This document shows positions 26,001 to 40,419 of a DNA stretch of 64,000 nt, in pieces. A program made the position numbers and the translations under genes. This stretch comes from Cavia porcellus. Its lineage: Eukaryota > Chordata > Mammalia > Rodentia > Caviidae. Position 1 is the first letter of the stretch, and each line of letters opens with the position of its first letter. Under the pieces are notes generated by a model that searched no databases, was not told the DNA's origin, and worked only from the letters and a program-made list of their open reading frames with translations. The DNA is taken from the NCBI RefSeq assembly GCF_034190915.1, contig NW_026947690.1, positions 186,001 through 250,000 of the forward strand, written 5' to 3'.

Positions 26001-28303
26001 GCCCATGGTGCTTTTCTCCATCCTACTTTGCCACGCACTGCCTATCCTAATTCAGACCCTCCAATTCACACATCCCCGTGATGTTTTTCTCACTCCTACT
26101 AGTGAATGTAATGTAACACACACCCATACAATGCGCACCACCCCGCGATGATTTTCAGAAACCTATCCTACATTGCCACTGCATGTTCCCTGACCTCCCC
26201 ATGCTGACCACCCCGCGGTACTTTTCTCCATCCTACATTGCCACTCACTGCCTATCCTAATTCAGACCCTCCGATTCACACCAACCAATGATGTTTTTCT
26301 CACTCCTACTAGTGAATGTAATGTAACACACACCCATACAATGCGCACCACCCCGTGATGTTTTTCTCTCTCCTACTAGTGAATGTAATGTAACACACAC
26401 CCATACAATGCGCACCACCCCGTGATGTTTTTCACAAACCTATCCTACATTGCCACGGCATGTTCCCTGACCTCCCCATGCTGACCACCCCACGGTGCTT
26501 TTCTCTATCCTACATTGCCACTCACTGCCTATCCTAATAAAGAGCATCCAATTCACATCACCCCGTGATGTTTTTCTCACTCCTACTAGTGAATGTAATG
26601 TAACACACACCCATACAATGCGCACTACCCCGCGATGTTTTAAAGAAACCTATCCTACATTGGCACTGCATGTTCCCTGACCTCCCCATGCTGACCACAC
26701 CGCGGTGCTTTTCTCCAACCTACATTGCCACTCACTGCCTATCATAATTCAGACCCTCCGATTGACACCACACCGTGATGGTTTTCTCACTCCTACTAGT
26801 GAATGTAATGTAACACACACCCATACAATGCTCACCACCACGCGATGTTTTTCAGAAACCTAGCCTACATTGCCACTGCATGTTCTCTGACCTACCCATT
26901 CGGACCACCCCGCAGTGCTTTTCTCCATCCTACATTGCCACTCACTGCCTATCCTAATTCAGACCCTCCGATTCACACCACCCCGTGATGTTTTTCTGAC
27001 TCCTACAAGTGAAAGTAATGTAACACACACCCATACAATGCGCACCACCCCGCGATGTTTTTCGGAAACCTATCCTACATTGCCAATGCATGTTCCCTGC
27101 CCTCCCCATGCTGACAACCCCGCGGTGCTTTTCTCCTTCCTACATTGCCACTCACTGCCTATCCTAATTCAGACCCTCCGATTCACACCACACCGTGATG
27201 TTTTTCTCACTCCTACTAGTGAATGTAATGTAACACACACCCATACAATGCGCACCACACCGTGATGTTTTTCTCACTCCTACTAGTGAATGTAATGTAA
27301 CACACAACCATACAATGCACACCACCCCGTGACTTTTTTCTCACTCCTACTAGTGAATGCAATGTAACACACACCCATAAAATGTGCACCACCCCGCGAT
27401 CTTTTTCAGAAACCTATCCTACATTGCCACAGCATGTTCCCTGACTTCCCCATGCTGACCACCCCGCGGTGCTTTTCTCCATCCTACATTGCCACTCACT
27501 GCCTATCCTAATTCAGACCATGCAATTCATACCACCCCGTGATGTTTTTCTCACTCCTACTAGTGAATGTAATGTAACACACACACATACAATGCGCACC
27601 ACCCTGCGATGTTTTTCAGAAACCTATCCTACATTGCGACGGCATGTTCCCTGACCTCCCCATGCTGACCACCCCACAGTGCTTTTCTCCATCCTACATT
27701 TCCACTCACTGCCTATCCTAATTCAGACCCTCCGATTCACACCACCCCGTGATGTTTTTCTCACTCCTACTAGTGAATGTAATGTAACACAAACCCATAC
27801 AATGCACACCACTCCGCGATATTTTTCTCACTCCTACTAGTGAATGTAATGTAACACACACCCATACAATGCGCACCACTCCGCGATGTTTTTCAGAAAC
27901 CTATCCTACATTGCCACTGCATGTTCCCTGACCTCCCCATGCTGACCACCCTGCAGTGCTTTTTCCATCCTACATTGCCACGCACTGCCTATCCTAATTC
28001 AGACCCACCGATTCACACATCCCCGTGATGTTTTTCTCACTCCTACTAGTGAATGTAATGTAACACACACCCATACAATGCGCACCACCCCGCGATGTTT
28101 TTCAGAAACTTATCCTACATTGCCACTGCATGTTCCCTGACCTCCCCATGCTGACCACCCCGCGGTTCTTTTCTCCATCCTACATTGCCACTCACTGCCT
28201 GTCCTAATTCAGACCCTCTGATTCACACCACCGCGTGATGTTTTTCTCACTCCTACTAGTGAATGTAATGTAACACACACCCATACAATGCGCACCACCC
28301 CGC
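23046..28303 (+). repeat. Third, more diverged copy of the 29-4867 higher-order block
   Basis: B starts are 23046, 23323, 23665, 23875, 24152, 24630, 24974, 25184, 25593, 25937, 26147, 26424, 26634, 26844, 27054, 27398, 27608, 27885 and 28094. The code is 2,3,1,2,5,3,1,4,3,1,2,1,1,1,3,1,2,1,1. From 23665 the code tracks 306 onward (1,2,5,4,1,4,4,1,2,1,1,3,1,2,1,1), with single A losses and one B + A gain near 26634-27054. The shared variants (gatgttcttcag, gatgtacttcag, gttttaaag, cgcgatcttt) occur in the same order, confirming homology. Confidence 0.92.
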
Positions 28304-30695
28304 GATGTTTTTCAGAAACCTATCCTACATTGCCACTGCATGTTCCCTGCCCTCCCCATGCTGACCACCCCGCGGTGCTTTTCTCCATCCTACATTGCCA
28401 CTCACTGCCTATCCTAATTCAGACCCTCTGATTCACACATCCCCGTGATGTTTTTCTCACTCCTACTAGTGAATGTAATGTAACACACACCCATACAATG
28501 CGCATCACCCTGCGATGTGTTCTCACTCCTACTAGTGACTGTAATGTAACACACACCCATACAAAGCGCAAAACCCCGCGATGTTTTGCTCACTCCTACT
28601 AGTGAATGTAATGTAACACACACCCATATAATGCGCACCACTCCGTGATGTTTTTCTCACTCCTACTAGTGAATGTAATGTAACACACACCCATACAATG
28701 CGCACAACTCCGTGATGTTTTTCTCACTCCTACTAGTGAATGTAATGTAACACACACCCATTCAATGCGCACCACCCCGTGATGTTTTTCTCACTCCTAC
28801 TAGTGAATGTAATGTAACACACACCCATACAATGCGCACCACCCCGCGATGTTTTTCAGAAACCTATCCTACATTGCCACTGCATTTTCCCTGACCTCCC
28901 CATGCTGACCACCCCCGGGGCTTTTCTCCATCCTACATTGCCACTCACTGCCTATCCTAATTCAGACCCTCCGATTCACACCACCCCGTGATGTTTTTCT
29001 CACTCCTTCTAGTGAATGTAATGGAACACACACCCATACAATGCGCACCACCCCGTGATGTTTTTCCCACTCCTACTAGTAAATATAATGTAACACACAC
29101 CCATACAATGCACACCACCCCGCCATGTTTTTTTCACTCCTACTAGTGAATGCAATGTAACACACACCCATACAATGCGCACCACCTGTCGATATTTTTC
29201 AGATACCGATCCTACATTGCCACTGCATGTTCCCTGACCTCCCCATGCTGACCACCCCACGGTGCATTTCTCCATCCTACATTGCCACGCACTGCCTATC
29301 CGAATTTAGACCCTCTGATTCACACCACCCTGTGATGTTTTTCTCACTCCTTCTAGTGAATGTAATGTAACACACACCCATACAATGCGCACCATCCCGT
29401 GATGTTTATCTCACTAATACTAGTGAATGTAATGTAAAACACACACATACAATGTGCACCACCCCCTGATGTTTTTCTCACTCCTACGAGTCAATGTAAT
29501 GTAACACACACCAATATAATGCGCACCACACCGCGATGTTTTTCTCACTCCTACTAGTGAATGTAATGTAACACACACCCATACAATGCGCACCACCCCG
29601 CGATGTTCTTCAGAAACCTTTCCTACTTAGCCACTGCATGTTCCTGGACCTCGCCATGCTGACCACCCCGCGGTGCTTTTCTCCATCCTACATTGCCACT
29701 CACTGCGTATCCTAATTCAGACTCTGCGATTCACACCACCCCGTGATGTTTTTCTCACTCCCACTAGTGAATGTAATGTAAAACACATCCATACAATGCG
29801 CACCACACCGCGATGTTTTTCTCAATCCTACTAGTGAATGTAATGTAACACACACCCATACAATGCGAACCACCCCGTGATGTTTTTCTCACTCCTACTA
29901 GTGAATGTAATGTAACACACACCCATACAATGCGCACCACCCCGTGATGTTTTTCTCACTCCTACTATGAATGTAATGTAACACACACCCATACAATGCG
30001 CACCACCCTGTGATGTTTTTCTCACTCCTACTAGTGAATGTAATGTAACACACACCCATACAATGCGCACCACACTGCGATGTTTTTGTCACTCCTACTA
30101 GTGAATGTAATGTAACACACACGCAAAAAATGCGCACCACTCTGCGATGTTTTTCTCACTCCTATTAGTGAAGGTAATGTTACACACCCGTACAATGCGC
30201 ACCACCCCGCGATGTTTTTCAGAAAACTATCCTACATTGCCATCCTTGTTCCCTGACCTCCCCATTATGATCACCCCGCGGTGCTTTTCTCCATCCTACA
30301 TTGCCACTCACTGCCTACGCTAACTCAGACCCTCCGATTCACAGCACTCCGTGATGTTTTTCTCACTCCTACTAGTGAATGTAATGTAACACACACCCAT
30401 ACAATGTGCACCACCCTGCGATGTTTTCTCACTCCTACTAGTGACTGTAATGTAACACAAACCCATACAATGTGCACCACCCCGCGATGTTTTTCAGAAA
30501 CCTATCCTGCATTGCCACTGCATGTTCCCTGACCTCCCCATGCTGACCACCCCGCGGTGCTTTTCTCCATCCTACATTGCCCCTCACTGCCTATCCTAAT
30601 GCAGACCCTCCGATTCACACCACCCCTTGATGTTTTTCTCGCTCCCACTAGTGAATGTAATGTAACACACATTCATAGAATGCGCACCACAACGC
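28304..30695 (+). repeat. A-rich array block (code 6,3,4,7,2,1)
   Basis: B starts are 28304, 28848, 29191, 29602, 30211 and 30486. A units outnumber B by nearly four to one here, including runs of six after 28304 and seven at 29745-30210. It introduces the A variant gatgtgttctcactcc (near 28514), which recurs in the 34-44 kb higher-order repeats. The B at 28848 is one base short (acccccgggg), and the B at 30211 has a scrambled centre (ccatccttgttcc). This block marks the transition between the left and right halves of the window. Confidence 0.9.
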
Positions 30696-31385
30696 GATGT
30701 TTTTCAGAAAACTATCCTATATTGCCACTGCATGTTCCCTGACCTCCCCATGCTGACCACCCCGCGGTGCTTTTCTCCATCCTACATTGCCACTCACAGC
30801 CTATCCTAATTCTGACCTTCCGACTCACACCACCCCGTGATGTTTTTCTCACTCCTACTAGTGAATGTAATGTAACACACACCCATACAATGCGCAAAAT
30901 CCCAGGATGTTTTTTTTCACTCCTACTAGTGAATGTAATGTAACACACACCCATACAATGCGCACAACTCCGTGATGTTTTTCTCACTCCTACTAGTGAA
31001 TGTAATGTAACACACACCCATACAATGTGCACCACCCCGCGATGTTTTTCAGAAACCTATCCTATATTGCCACTGCATGTTCCCTGACCTCCCCATGCTG
31101 ACCACCCCGCGGTGCTTTTCTCCATCCTACATTGCCACTCACAGCCTATCCTAATTCTGACCTTCCGACTCACACCACCCCGTGATGTTTTTCTCACTCC
31201 TACTAGTGAATGTAATGTAACACACACCCATACAATGCGCAAAATCCCAGGATGTTTTTTTTCACTCCTACTAGTGAATGTAATGTAACACACACCCATA
31301 CAATGCGCACAACTCCGTGATGTTTTTCTCACTCCTACTAGTGAATGTAATGTAACACACACCCATTCAATGCGCACCACCCCGT
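30696..31385 (+). repeat. Exact 345-bp tandem duplication (B + 3 A, twice)
   Basis: 30696-31040 and 31041-31385 have the same composition: one B (with ccttccgactcac in B2), an A, a T-rich 68-bp A headed ggatgtttttttt, and another A. They are at a constant offset of 345. They look identical through most of their length, with differences confined to the edges (cgcgatg preceded by acaa or acccc; tacaatgtgc against ttcaatgcgc). The size fits 143 + 67 + 68 + 67. Confidence 0.92.
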
Positions 31386-31452
31386 GATGTTTTTCTCACT
31401 CCTACTAGTTAATGTAATGTAACACACACCCATACAATGTGCACCACCCCGC

Positions 31453-34006
31453 GATGTTTTTCAGAAACCTATCCTACATTGCCACTGCATGTTCCTTGAC
31501 CTCCCCATGCTGAACACCCCGCCGTGCTTTTCTCCATCCTACATTGCCACTCACTGCCTATCCTAATTCAGACCCACCAATTCACACCACCCCGTGATGT
31601 TTTTCTCACTCCTACTAGTGAATGTAATGTAACACACACCCAAACAATGCGCACCACTCCACGATGTTTTTCTCACTCCTATTAGTGAAGGTAATGTTAC
31701 ACACCCGTACAATGCGCACCACCCCGCGATGTTTTTCAGAAACCTATCCTACATTGCCACTGCATGTTCCCTGACCTCCCCATTCTGACCACCCCGCGGT
31801 GCTTTTCTCCATCCTACATTGCCAATCACTGCCTATCCTAATTCAGACCCTCCGATTCACACCACCCCGTGATGTTTTTCTCACTCCTACTAGTGAATGT
31901 AATGTAACACACACCCATACAATGCGCACCACACTGCGATGTTTTCTCACTCCTACTAGTGACTGTAATGTAACACACACCCATACAATGCGCACCACCC
32001 CGCGATGTTTTGCTCACTCCTACTAGTGAATGTAATGTAACACACAGCCATACAATGTGCACCATCCCGTGATGTTTTTCAGAAACCTATCGTACATTGC
32101 CACTGCATGTTCCCTGACCTCCCCATGCTGACCACCCCGCGGTGCTTTTCTACATGCTACATTGCCACTCACTGCCTATCCTAATTCAGACCATCCGATT
32201 CACACCACCCCGTGATGTTTTTCTCACTCCTACTAGTGAATGTAATGCAACACACAAACATACAATGCGTACCACCTCACGATGTTTTTCAGAAACCTAT
32301 CCTACATTGCCACTGCATGTTCCCTGACCTCCCCATTCTGACCACCCCGCGGTGCTTCTCTCCATCCTACATTGCCACTCACTGCCTATCCTAATTCAGA
32401 CCCTCCGATTCACACCACCCAGTGATGTTTTTCTCACTCCTACTAGTGAATGTAATGTAACACACACCCATACAATGCGCACCACCCCGCGATGTTTTAA
32501 AGAAACCTATCCTACATTGGCACTGCATGTTCCCTGACCTCCCCATGCTGACCACCCCGCGGTGCTTTTCTCCATCCTACATTGCCACTCACTGCCTATC
32601 CTAATCAGAAGCTCCAATTCACACCACCACGTGATGTTTTTCTCACTCCAATTGGGAATATAATGTAACACACAACCATAGAATGCGCACCACCCCGCGA
32701 TGTTTTTCTCACTCCTACTAGTGAATGTAATGTAACACACACCGATACAATGCTCACCACCCCGCGATGTTTTTCAGAAACCTATCCTACATTGCCACTG
32801 CATGTTCCCTGACCTCCCCATGCTGACCACCCCGCGGTGCTTTTCTCCATCCTACATTGCCACTCACTGCCTATCCTAATTCAGACCCTCCAATTCACAC
32901 CACCACGTGATGTTTTTCTCACTCCTACTAGTGAATGTAATGTAACACACACCCATACAACGCGTACCACCCCGCGATGTTTTTCAGAAACCTATCCTAC
33001 ATTGCCACTGCATGTTCCCTGCCCTCCCCATGCTGACAACCCCGCGGTGCTTTTCTCCATCCTACATTGCCACACACTGCCTATCCTAATTCAGATGCTC
33101 CGATTCAGACCACCCCGTGATGATTTTCTCACTCCTACTAGTGAATGTAATGTAACACACACCCATACAATGCGCACCACCCCGTGATGTTTTTCTCACT
33201 CCTACTAGTGAATGTAATGTAACACACACCCATACAATGCGCACCACCCCGCGATGTTTTTCTGAAACCTATCCTACATTGCCACTGCATGTTCCCTGCC
33301 CTCCCCATGCTGACAACCCCGCGGTGCTTTTCTCCATCCTACATTGCCACACACTGCCTATCCTAATTCAGACCCTCCGATTCACACCACCCCGTGATGA
33401 TTTTCTCACTGCTACTAGTGAATGTAATGTAACACACACCCATACAATGCGCACCACCCCGTGATGTTTTTCTCACTCCTACTAGTGAATGTAATGTAAC
33501 ACACACTCATACAATGCGCACCACACCGTGATGTTTTTCTCACTCCTACTAGTGAATGTAATGTAACACACAACCATACAATGCGCACCACCCCGCGATC
33601 TTTTTCAGAAACCTATCCTACATTGCCACTGCATTTTCCCTGACCTCCCCATGCTGAACACCCCACGGTGCTTTTCTCCATCCTACATTGCCACTCACTG
33701 CCTAGCCTAATTTAGACCCTCCGATTCACAGCACCCCGAGATGTTTTTCTCACTCCTACTAGTGAATGTAATGTAACACACACCCATACAATGCGCACCA
33801 CCCCAGGATGTTTTTTTTCACTCCTACTAGTGAATGTAATGTAACACAAACCCATACAATGCGCACAACTCCGTGATGTTTTTCTCACTCCTACTAGTGA
33901 ATGTAATGTAACACACACCCATTCAATGCGCACCACCCCGTGTTGTTTTTCTCACTCCTATTAGTGAAGGTAATGTTACACACCCGTACAATGCGCACCA
34001 CCCCGC
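31453..34006 (+). repeat. Array block (code 2,3,1,1,2,1,2,3,4)
   Basis: B starts are 31453, 31728, 32071, 32281, 32491, 32766, 32976, 33253 and 33597. It carries the first copy of the A variant with gcaacacacaaacatac and acctcacgatg (32214). It also has a B with gttttaaag (32491) and an unusual A with ctccaattgggaatataa near 32634. The 65-bp A variant at 33942 ends the block, 2,279 bp after the one at 31663. Confidence 0.9.
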
Positions 34007-35867
34007 GATGTTTTTCAGAAACCTATCATACATTGCCACTGCATGTTCCCTGACCTCCCCATTCTGACCACCCCGCGGTGCTTTTCTCCATCCTACATTG
34101 CCACTCACTGCCTATCCTAATTCAGACCCTCCGATTCACACCACTCCGTGATGTTTTTCTCACTCCTACTAGTGAATGTAATGTAACACACACCCATACA
34201 ATGCGCATCACCCTGCGATGTGTTCTCACTCCTACTAGTGACTGTAATGTAACACACACCCATACAATGCGCAAAACCCCGCGATGTTTTGCTCACTCCT
34301 ACTAGTGAATGTAATGTAACACACACCCATACAATGTGCACCACCCTGCGATATTTTTCAGAAACCTATCCTGCATTGCCACTGCATGTTCCCTGACCTC
34401 CCCATGTTGACCACCCCGCGGTGCTTTTCTCCATCCTACATTGCCCCTCACTGCCTATCCTAATGCAGACCCTCCGATTCACACCACACCTTGATGTTTT
34501 TCTCATTCCCACTAGTGAATGTAATGTAACACACACTCATACAATGCGCACCACCCCGGGATGTTTTTTTTTCACTCCTACTAGTGAATGTAATGTAACA
34601 CACACCCATACAATGCGCACCACTCCGTGATGTTTTTCTCACTCCTACTAGTGAATGTAATGTAACACACACCCATTCAATGCGCACTACCCGTGATGTT
34701 TTTCTCACTCCTACTAGTGAATGTAATGTAACACACACCCATACAATGCGCACCACCCCGCGATGTTTTTCAGAAAACTATCCTACATTGCCACTGCATG
34801 TTCCTTTACCTCCCCATGCTGACCACCCCGACGTGCTTTTCTCCATCCTACATTGCCACTCACTGCCTATCCTAATTAGACCCACCAATTCACACCACCC
34901 CGTGATGTTTTTCTCACTCCTACTGGTGAATGTAATGTAACACACACCCATACAATGCGCACCACCCAGTGATGTTTTTCTCACTCCTACTAGTGAATGT
35001 AATGTAACACACACCCATGCAATGCGCACCACCCCGCGATCTTTTTCAGAAACCTATCCTACATTGTAACTGCATGTTCCCTGACCTCCCCATGCTGACC
35101 ACCCCGCGGTGCTTTTCTCCATGCTACATTGCCACTCACTGCCTATCCTAATTCAGACCATCCGATTCACACCACCCCGTGATGTTTTTCTCACTCCTAC
35201 TAGTGAATGTAATGCAACACACAAACATACAATGCGTACCACCTCACGATGTTTTTCAGAAACCTATCCTACATTGCCACTGCATGTTCCCTGACCTCCC
35301 CATGCTGACCACCCCGCGGTGCTTCTCTCCATCCTACATTGCCAATCACTGCCTATCCTAATTCAGACCCTCCGATTCACACCACCCCGTGATGTTTTTC
35401 TCACTCCCACTAGTGAATGTAATGTAACACACATCCATAGAATGCGCACCACAACGCGATGTTTTTCAGAAAACTATCCTGTATTGCCACTGCATGTTCC
35501 CGGACCTCCCCATGCTGACCACCCCGCGGTGCTTTTCTCCATCCTACATTGCCACTCACTGCTTATCCTAATTCTGACGTTCCGACTCACACCACCCCGT
35601 GATGTTTTTCTCACTCCTACTAGTGAATGTAATGTAACACACACCCATACAATGCGCACCACCCCAGGATGTTTTTTTTCACTCCTACTAGTGAATGTAA
35701 TGTAACACAAACCCATACAATGCGCACAACTCCGTGATGTTTTTCTCACTCCTACTAGTGAATGTAATGTAACACACACCCATTCAATGCGCACCACCCC
35801 GTGATGTTTTTCTCACTCCTATTAGTGAAGGTAATGTTACACACCCGTACAATGCGCAGCACCCCGC
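34007..35867 (+). repeat. 1.86-kb higher-order repeat, copy a (code 3,4,2,1,1,4)
   Basis: B starts are 34007, 34350, 34762, 35038, 35248 and 35458, giving 6 B + 15 A in 1,861 bp. Ordered hallmarks are a B with cattctgacc, A units with gatgtgttctcac and gttttgctcac, a B with gatatttttcag, a T-rich A (34560), a 66-bp A with cactacccgtg, a B with gatctttttcag, the gcaacacacaaac A variant (35181), and a closing 65-bp A (35803). Confidence 0.9.
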
Positions 35868-38416
35868 GATGTTTTTCAGAAACCTATCCTACATTGCCAC
35901 TGCATGTTCCCTGACCTCCCCATTATGACCACCCCGCGGTGCTTTTCTCCATCCTACATTGCCACTCACTGCCTATCCTAATTCAGACCCTCCGATTCAC
36001 ACCACCCCATGATGTTTTTCTCACTCCTACTAGTGAATGTAATGTAACACACACCCATACAATGCGCATCACCCTGCGATGTGTTCTCACTCCTACTAGT
36101 GACTGTAATGTAACACACACCCATACAAAGCGCAAAACCCCGCGATGTTTTGCTCACTCCTACTAGTGAATGTAATGTAACACACACCCATACAATGTGC
36201 ACCACCCCGCGATATTTTTCAGAAACCTATCCTGCATTGCCACTGCATGTTCCCTGACCTCCCCATGTTGACCACCCCGCGGTGCTTTTCTCCATCCTAC
36301 ATTGCCCCTCACTGCCTATCCTAATTCAGACCCTCCGATTCACACCACCCCTTGATGTTTTTCTCACTCCCACTAGTGAATGTAATGTAACACACACTCA
36401 TACAATGCGCACCACCCCGGGATGTTTTTTTTTTCACTCCTACTAGTGAATGTAATGTAACACACACCCATACAATGCGCACCACTCCGTGATGTTTTTC
36501 TCACTCCTACTAGTGAATGTAATGTAACACACACCCATTCAATGCGCACTACCCGTGATGTTTTTCTCACTCCTACTAGTGAATGTAATGTAACACACAC
36601 CCATACAATGCGCACCACCCCGCGATGTTTTTCAGAAAACTATCCTACATTGCCACTGCATGTTCCTTGACCTCCCCATGCTGACCACCCCGCCGTGCTT
36701 TTCTCCATCCTACATTGCCACTCACTGCCTATCCTAATTAGACCCACCAATTCACACCACCCCGTGATGTTTTTCTCACTCCTACTGGTGAATGTAATGT
36801 AAGACACACCCATACAATGCGCACCACCCAGTGATGTTTTTCTCACTCCTACTAGTGTATGTAATGTAACACACACCCATACAATGCGCACCACCCCGCG
36901 ATCTTTTTCAGAAACCTATCCTACATTGTAACTGCATGTTCCCTGACCTCCCCATGCTGACCACCCCGCGGTGCTTTTCTCCATGCTACATTGCCACTCA
37001 CTGCCTATCCTAATTCAGACCATCCGATTCACACCACCCCGTGATGTTTTTCTCACTCCTACTAGTGAATGTAATGCAACACACAAACATACAATGCGTA
37101 CCACCTCACGATGTTTTTCAGAAACCTATCCTACATTGCCACTGCATGTTCCCTGACCTCCCCATGCTGACCACCCCGCGGTGCTTCTCTCCATCCTACA
37201 TTGCCACTCACTGCCTATCCTAATTCAGACCCTCCGATTCACACCACCCCGTGATGTTTTTCTCACTCCTACTAGTTAATGTAATGTAACACACACCCAT
37301 ACAATGCGCACCACCCCGTGATGTTTTTCTCACTCCTACTAGTGAATGTAATGTAACACACTCTCATACAATGCGCACCACACCGTGATGTTTTTCTCAC
37401 TCCTACTAGTGAATGTAATGTAACACACAACCATACAATGCGCACCACCCCGCGATCTTTTTCAGAAACCTATCCTACATTGCCACTGCATTTTCCCTGA
37501 CCTCCCCATGCTGAACACCCCACGGTGCTTTTCTCCATCCTACATTGCCACTCACTGCCTAGCCTAATTCAGACCCTCCGATTCACAGCACCCCGTGATG
37601 TTTTTCTCACTCCTACTAGTGAATGTAATGTAACACACACCCATACAATGTGAACCACCCTGCGATGTTTTCTCACTCCTACTAGTGACTGTAATGTAAC
37701 ACACACCCATACAATGCGCACCACCCCGCGATGTTTTGCTCACTCCTACTAGTGAATGTAATGTAACACACACCCATACAATGTGCACCACCCCGCGATG
37801 TTTTTCAGAAACCTATCCTGCATTGCCACTGAATGTTCCCTGACCTCCCCATGCTGACCACCCCGCGGTGCTTTTCTCCATCCTACATTGCCCCTCACTG
37901 CCTATCCTAATGCAGACCCTCCGATTCACACCACCCCTTGATGTTTTTCTCACTCCCACTAGTGAATGTAATGTAACACACATCCATAGAATGCGCACCA
38001 CAACGCGATGTTTTTCAGAAAAATATCCTGTATTGCCACTGCATGTTCCCGGACCTCCCCATGCTGACTACCCCGCGGTGCTTTTCTAAATCCTACATTG
38101 CCACTCACTGCTTATCCTAATTCTGACGTTCCGACTCACACCACCCAGTGATGTTTTTCTCACTCCTACTAGTGAATGTAATGTAACACACACCCATACA
38201 ATGCGCACCACCCCAGGATGTTTTTTTTCACTCCTACTAGTGAATGTAATGTAACACAAACCCATACAATGCGCACAACTCCGTGATGTTTTTCTCACTC
38301 CTACTAGTGAATGTAATGTAACACACACCCATTCAATGCGCACCACCCCGTGATGTTTTTCTCACTCCTATTAGTGAAGGTAATGTTACACACCCGTACA
38401 ATGCGCACCACCCCGC
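35868..38416 (+). repeat. Higher-order repeat, copy b (code 3,4,2,1,3,3,1,4)
   Basis: B starts are 35868, 36211, 36624, 36900, 37110, 37454, 37797 and 38007. The order of hallmarks is the same as in copy a (offset 1,861) up to about 37,250. An extra ~690 bp (two B units with three A each) lies between the gcaacacacaaac marker and the closing section, so this copy is 2,549 bp. The closing 65-bp A is at 38352. Confidence 0.9.
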
Positions 38417-40419
38417 GATGTTTTTCAGAAACCTATCATACATTGCCACTGCATGTTCCCTGACTTCCCCATTCTGACCACCCCGCGGTGCTTTTCTCCA
38501 TCCTACATTGCCACTCACTGCCTATCCTAATTCAGACCATCCGATTCACACCACCCCGTGATGTTTTTCTCACTCCTACTAGTGAATGTAATATAACACA
38601 CACCCAAACAATGCGCATCACCCTGCGATGTGTTCTCACTCCTACTAGTGACTGTAATGTAACACACACCCATACAATACGCAAAACCCCGCGATGTTTT
38701 GCTCACTCCTACTAGTGAATGTAATGTAACACACACCCATACAATGTGCACCACCCCGCGATATTTTTCAGAAACCTATCCTGCATTGCCACTGCATGTT
38801 CCCTGACCTCCCCATGTTGACCACCCCGCGGTGCTTTTCTCCATCCTACATTGCCCCTCACTGCCTATCCTAATGCAGACCCTCCGATTCACACCACCCC
38901 TTGATGTTTTTCTCACTCCCACTAGTGAATGTAATGTAACACACACTCATACAATGCGCACCACCCCGGAATGTTTTTTTTTCACTCCTACTAGTGAATG
39001 TAATGTAACACACACCCATACAATGCGCACCACTCCGTGATGTTTTTCTCACTCCTACTAGTGAATGTAATGTAACACACACCCATTCAATGCGCACTAA
39101 CCGTGATGTTTTTCTCACTCCTACTAGTGAATGTAATGTAACACACACCCATACAATGCGCACCACCCCGCGTTGTTTTTCAGAAAACTATCCTACATTG
39201 CCACTGCATGTTCCTTGACCTCTCCATGCTGACCACCCCGCCGTGCTTTTCTCCATCCTACATTGCCACTCACTGCCTATCCTAATTAGACCCACCAATT
39301 CACACCACCCCATGATGTTTTTCTCACTCCTACTGGTGAATGTAATGTAACACACACCCATACAATGCGCACCACCCAGTGATATTTTTCTCACTCCTAC
39401 TAGTGAAAGTAATGTAACACACACCCATACAATGCGCACCACCCCGCGATCTTTTTCAGAAACCTATCCTACATTGTAACTGCATGTTCCCTGACCTCCC
39501 CATGCTGACCACCCCGCGGTGCTTTTCTCCATGCTACATTGCCACTCACTGCCTATCCTAATTCAGACCATCCGATTCACACCACCCCGTGATGTTTTTC
39601 TCACTCCTACTAGTGAATGTAATGCAACACACAAACATACAATGCGTACCACCTCACGATGTTTTTCAGAAACCTATCCTACATTGCCACTGCATGTTCC
39701 CTGACCTCCCCATGCTGACCACCCCGCGGTGCTTCTCTCCATCCTACATTGCCACTCACTGCCTATCCTAATTCAGACCCTCCGATTCACACCACCCCGT
39801 GATGTTTTTCTCACTCCTACTAGTGAATGTAATGTAACACACACCCATACAATGCGCACCACCCCGCGATGTTTTAAAGAAACCTATCCTACATTGGCAC
39901 TGCATGTTCCCTGACCTCCCCATGCTGACCACCCCGCGGTGCTTTTCTCCATCCTACATTGCCACTCACTGCCTATCCTAATTCAGACCCTCCAATTCAC
40001 ACCAGCCCGTGATGGTTTTCTCACTCCCACTAGTGAATGTAATGTAACACACATCCATAGAATGCGCACCACAACGCGATGTTTTTCAGAAAACTATCCT
40101 GTATTGCCACTGCATGTTCCCGGACCTCCCCATGCTGACCACCCCGCGGTGCTTTTCTCCATCCTACATTGCCACTCACTGCCTATCCTAATTCAGACCC
40201 TCCGATTCACACCAGCCCGTGATGTTTTTCTCACTCCTACTAGTGAATGTAATGTAACACAAACCCATACAATGCGCACAACTCCGTGATGTTTTTCTCA
40301 CTCCTACTAGTGAATGTAATGTAACACACACACATTCAATGCGCACCACCCCGTGATGTTTTTCTCACTCCTATTAGTGAAGGTAATGTTACACACCCGT
40401 ACAATGCGCACCACCCCGC
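38417..40419 (+). repeat. Higher-order repeat, copy c (code 3,4,2,1,1,1,3)
   Basis: B starts are 38417, 38760, 39172, 39448, 39658, 39868 and 40078, totalling 2,003 bp. It matches copy b at offset 2,549 across its left part. After the gcaacacacaaac marker (39591) it carries a gttttaaag B at 39868 and ends with the 65-bp A at 40355. Confidence 0.9.
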
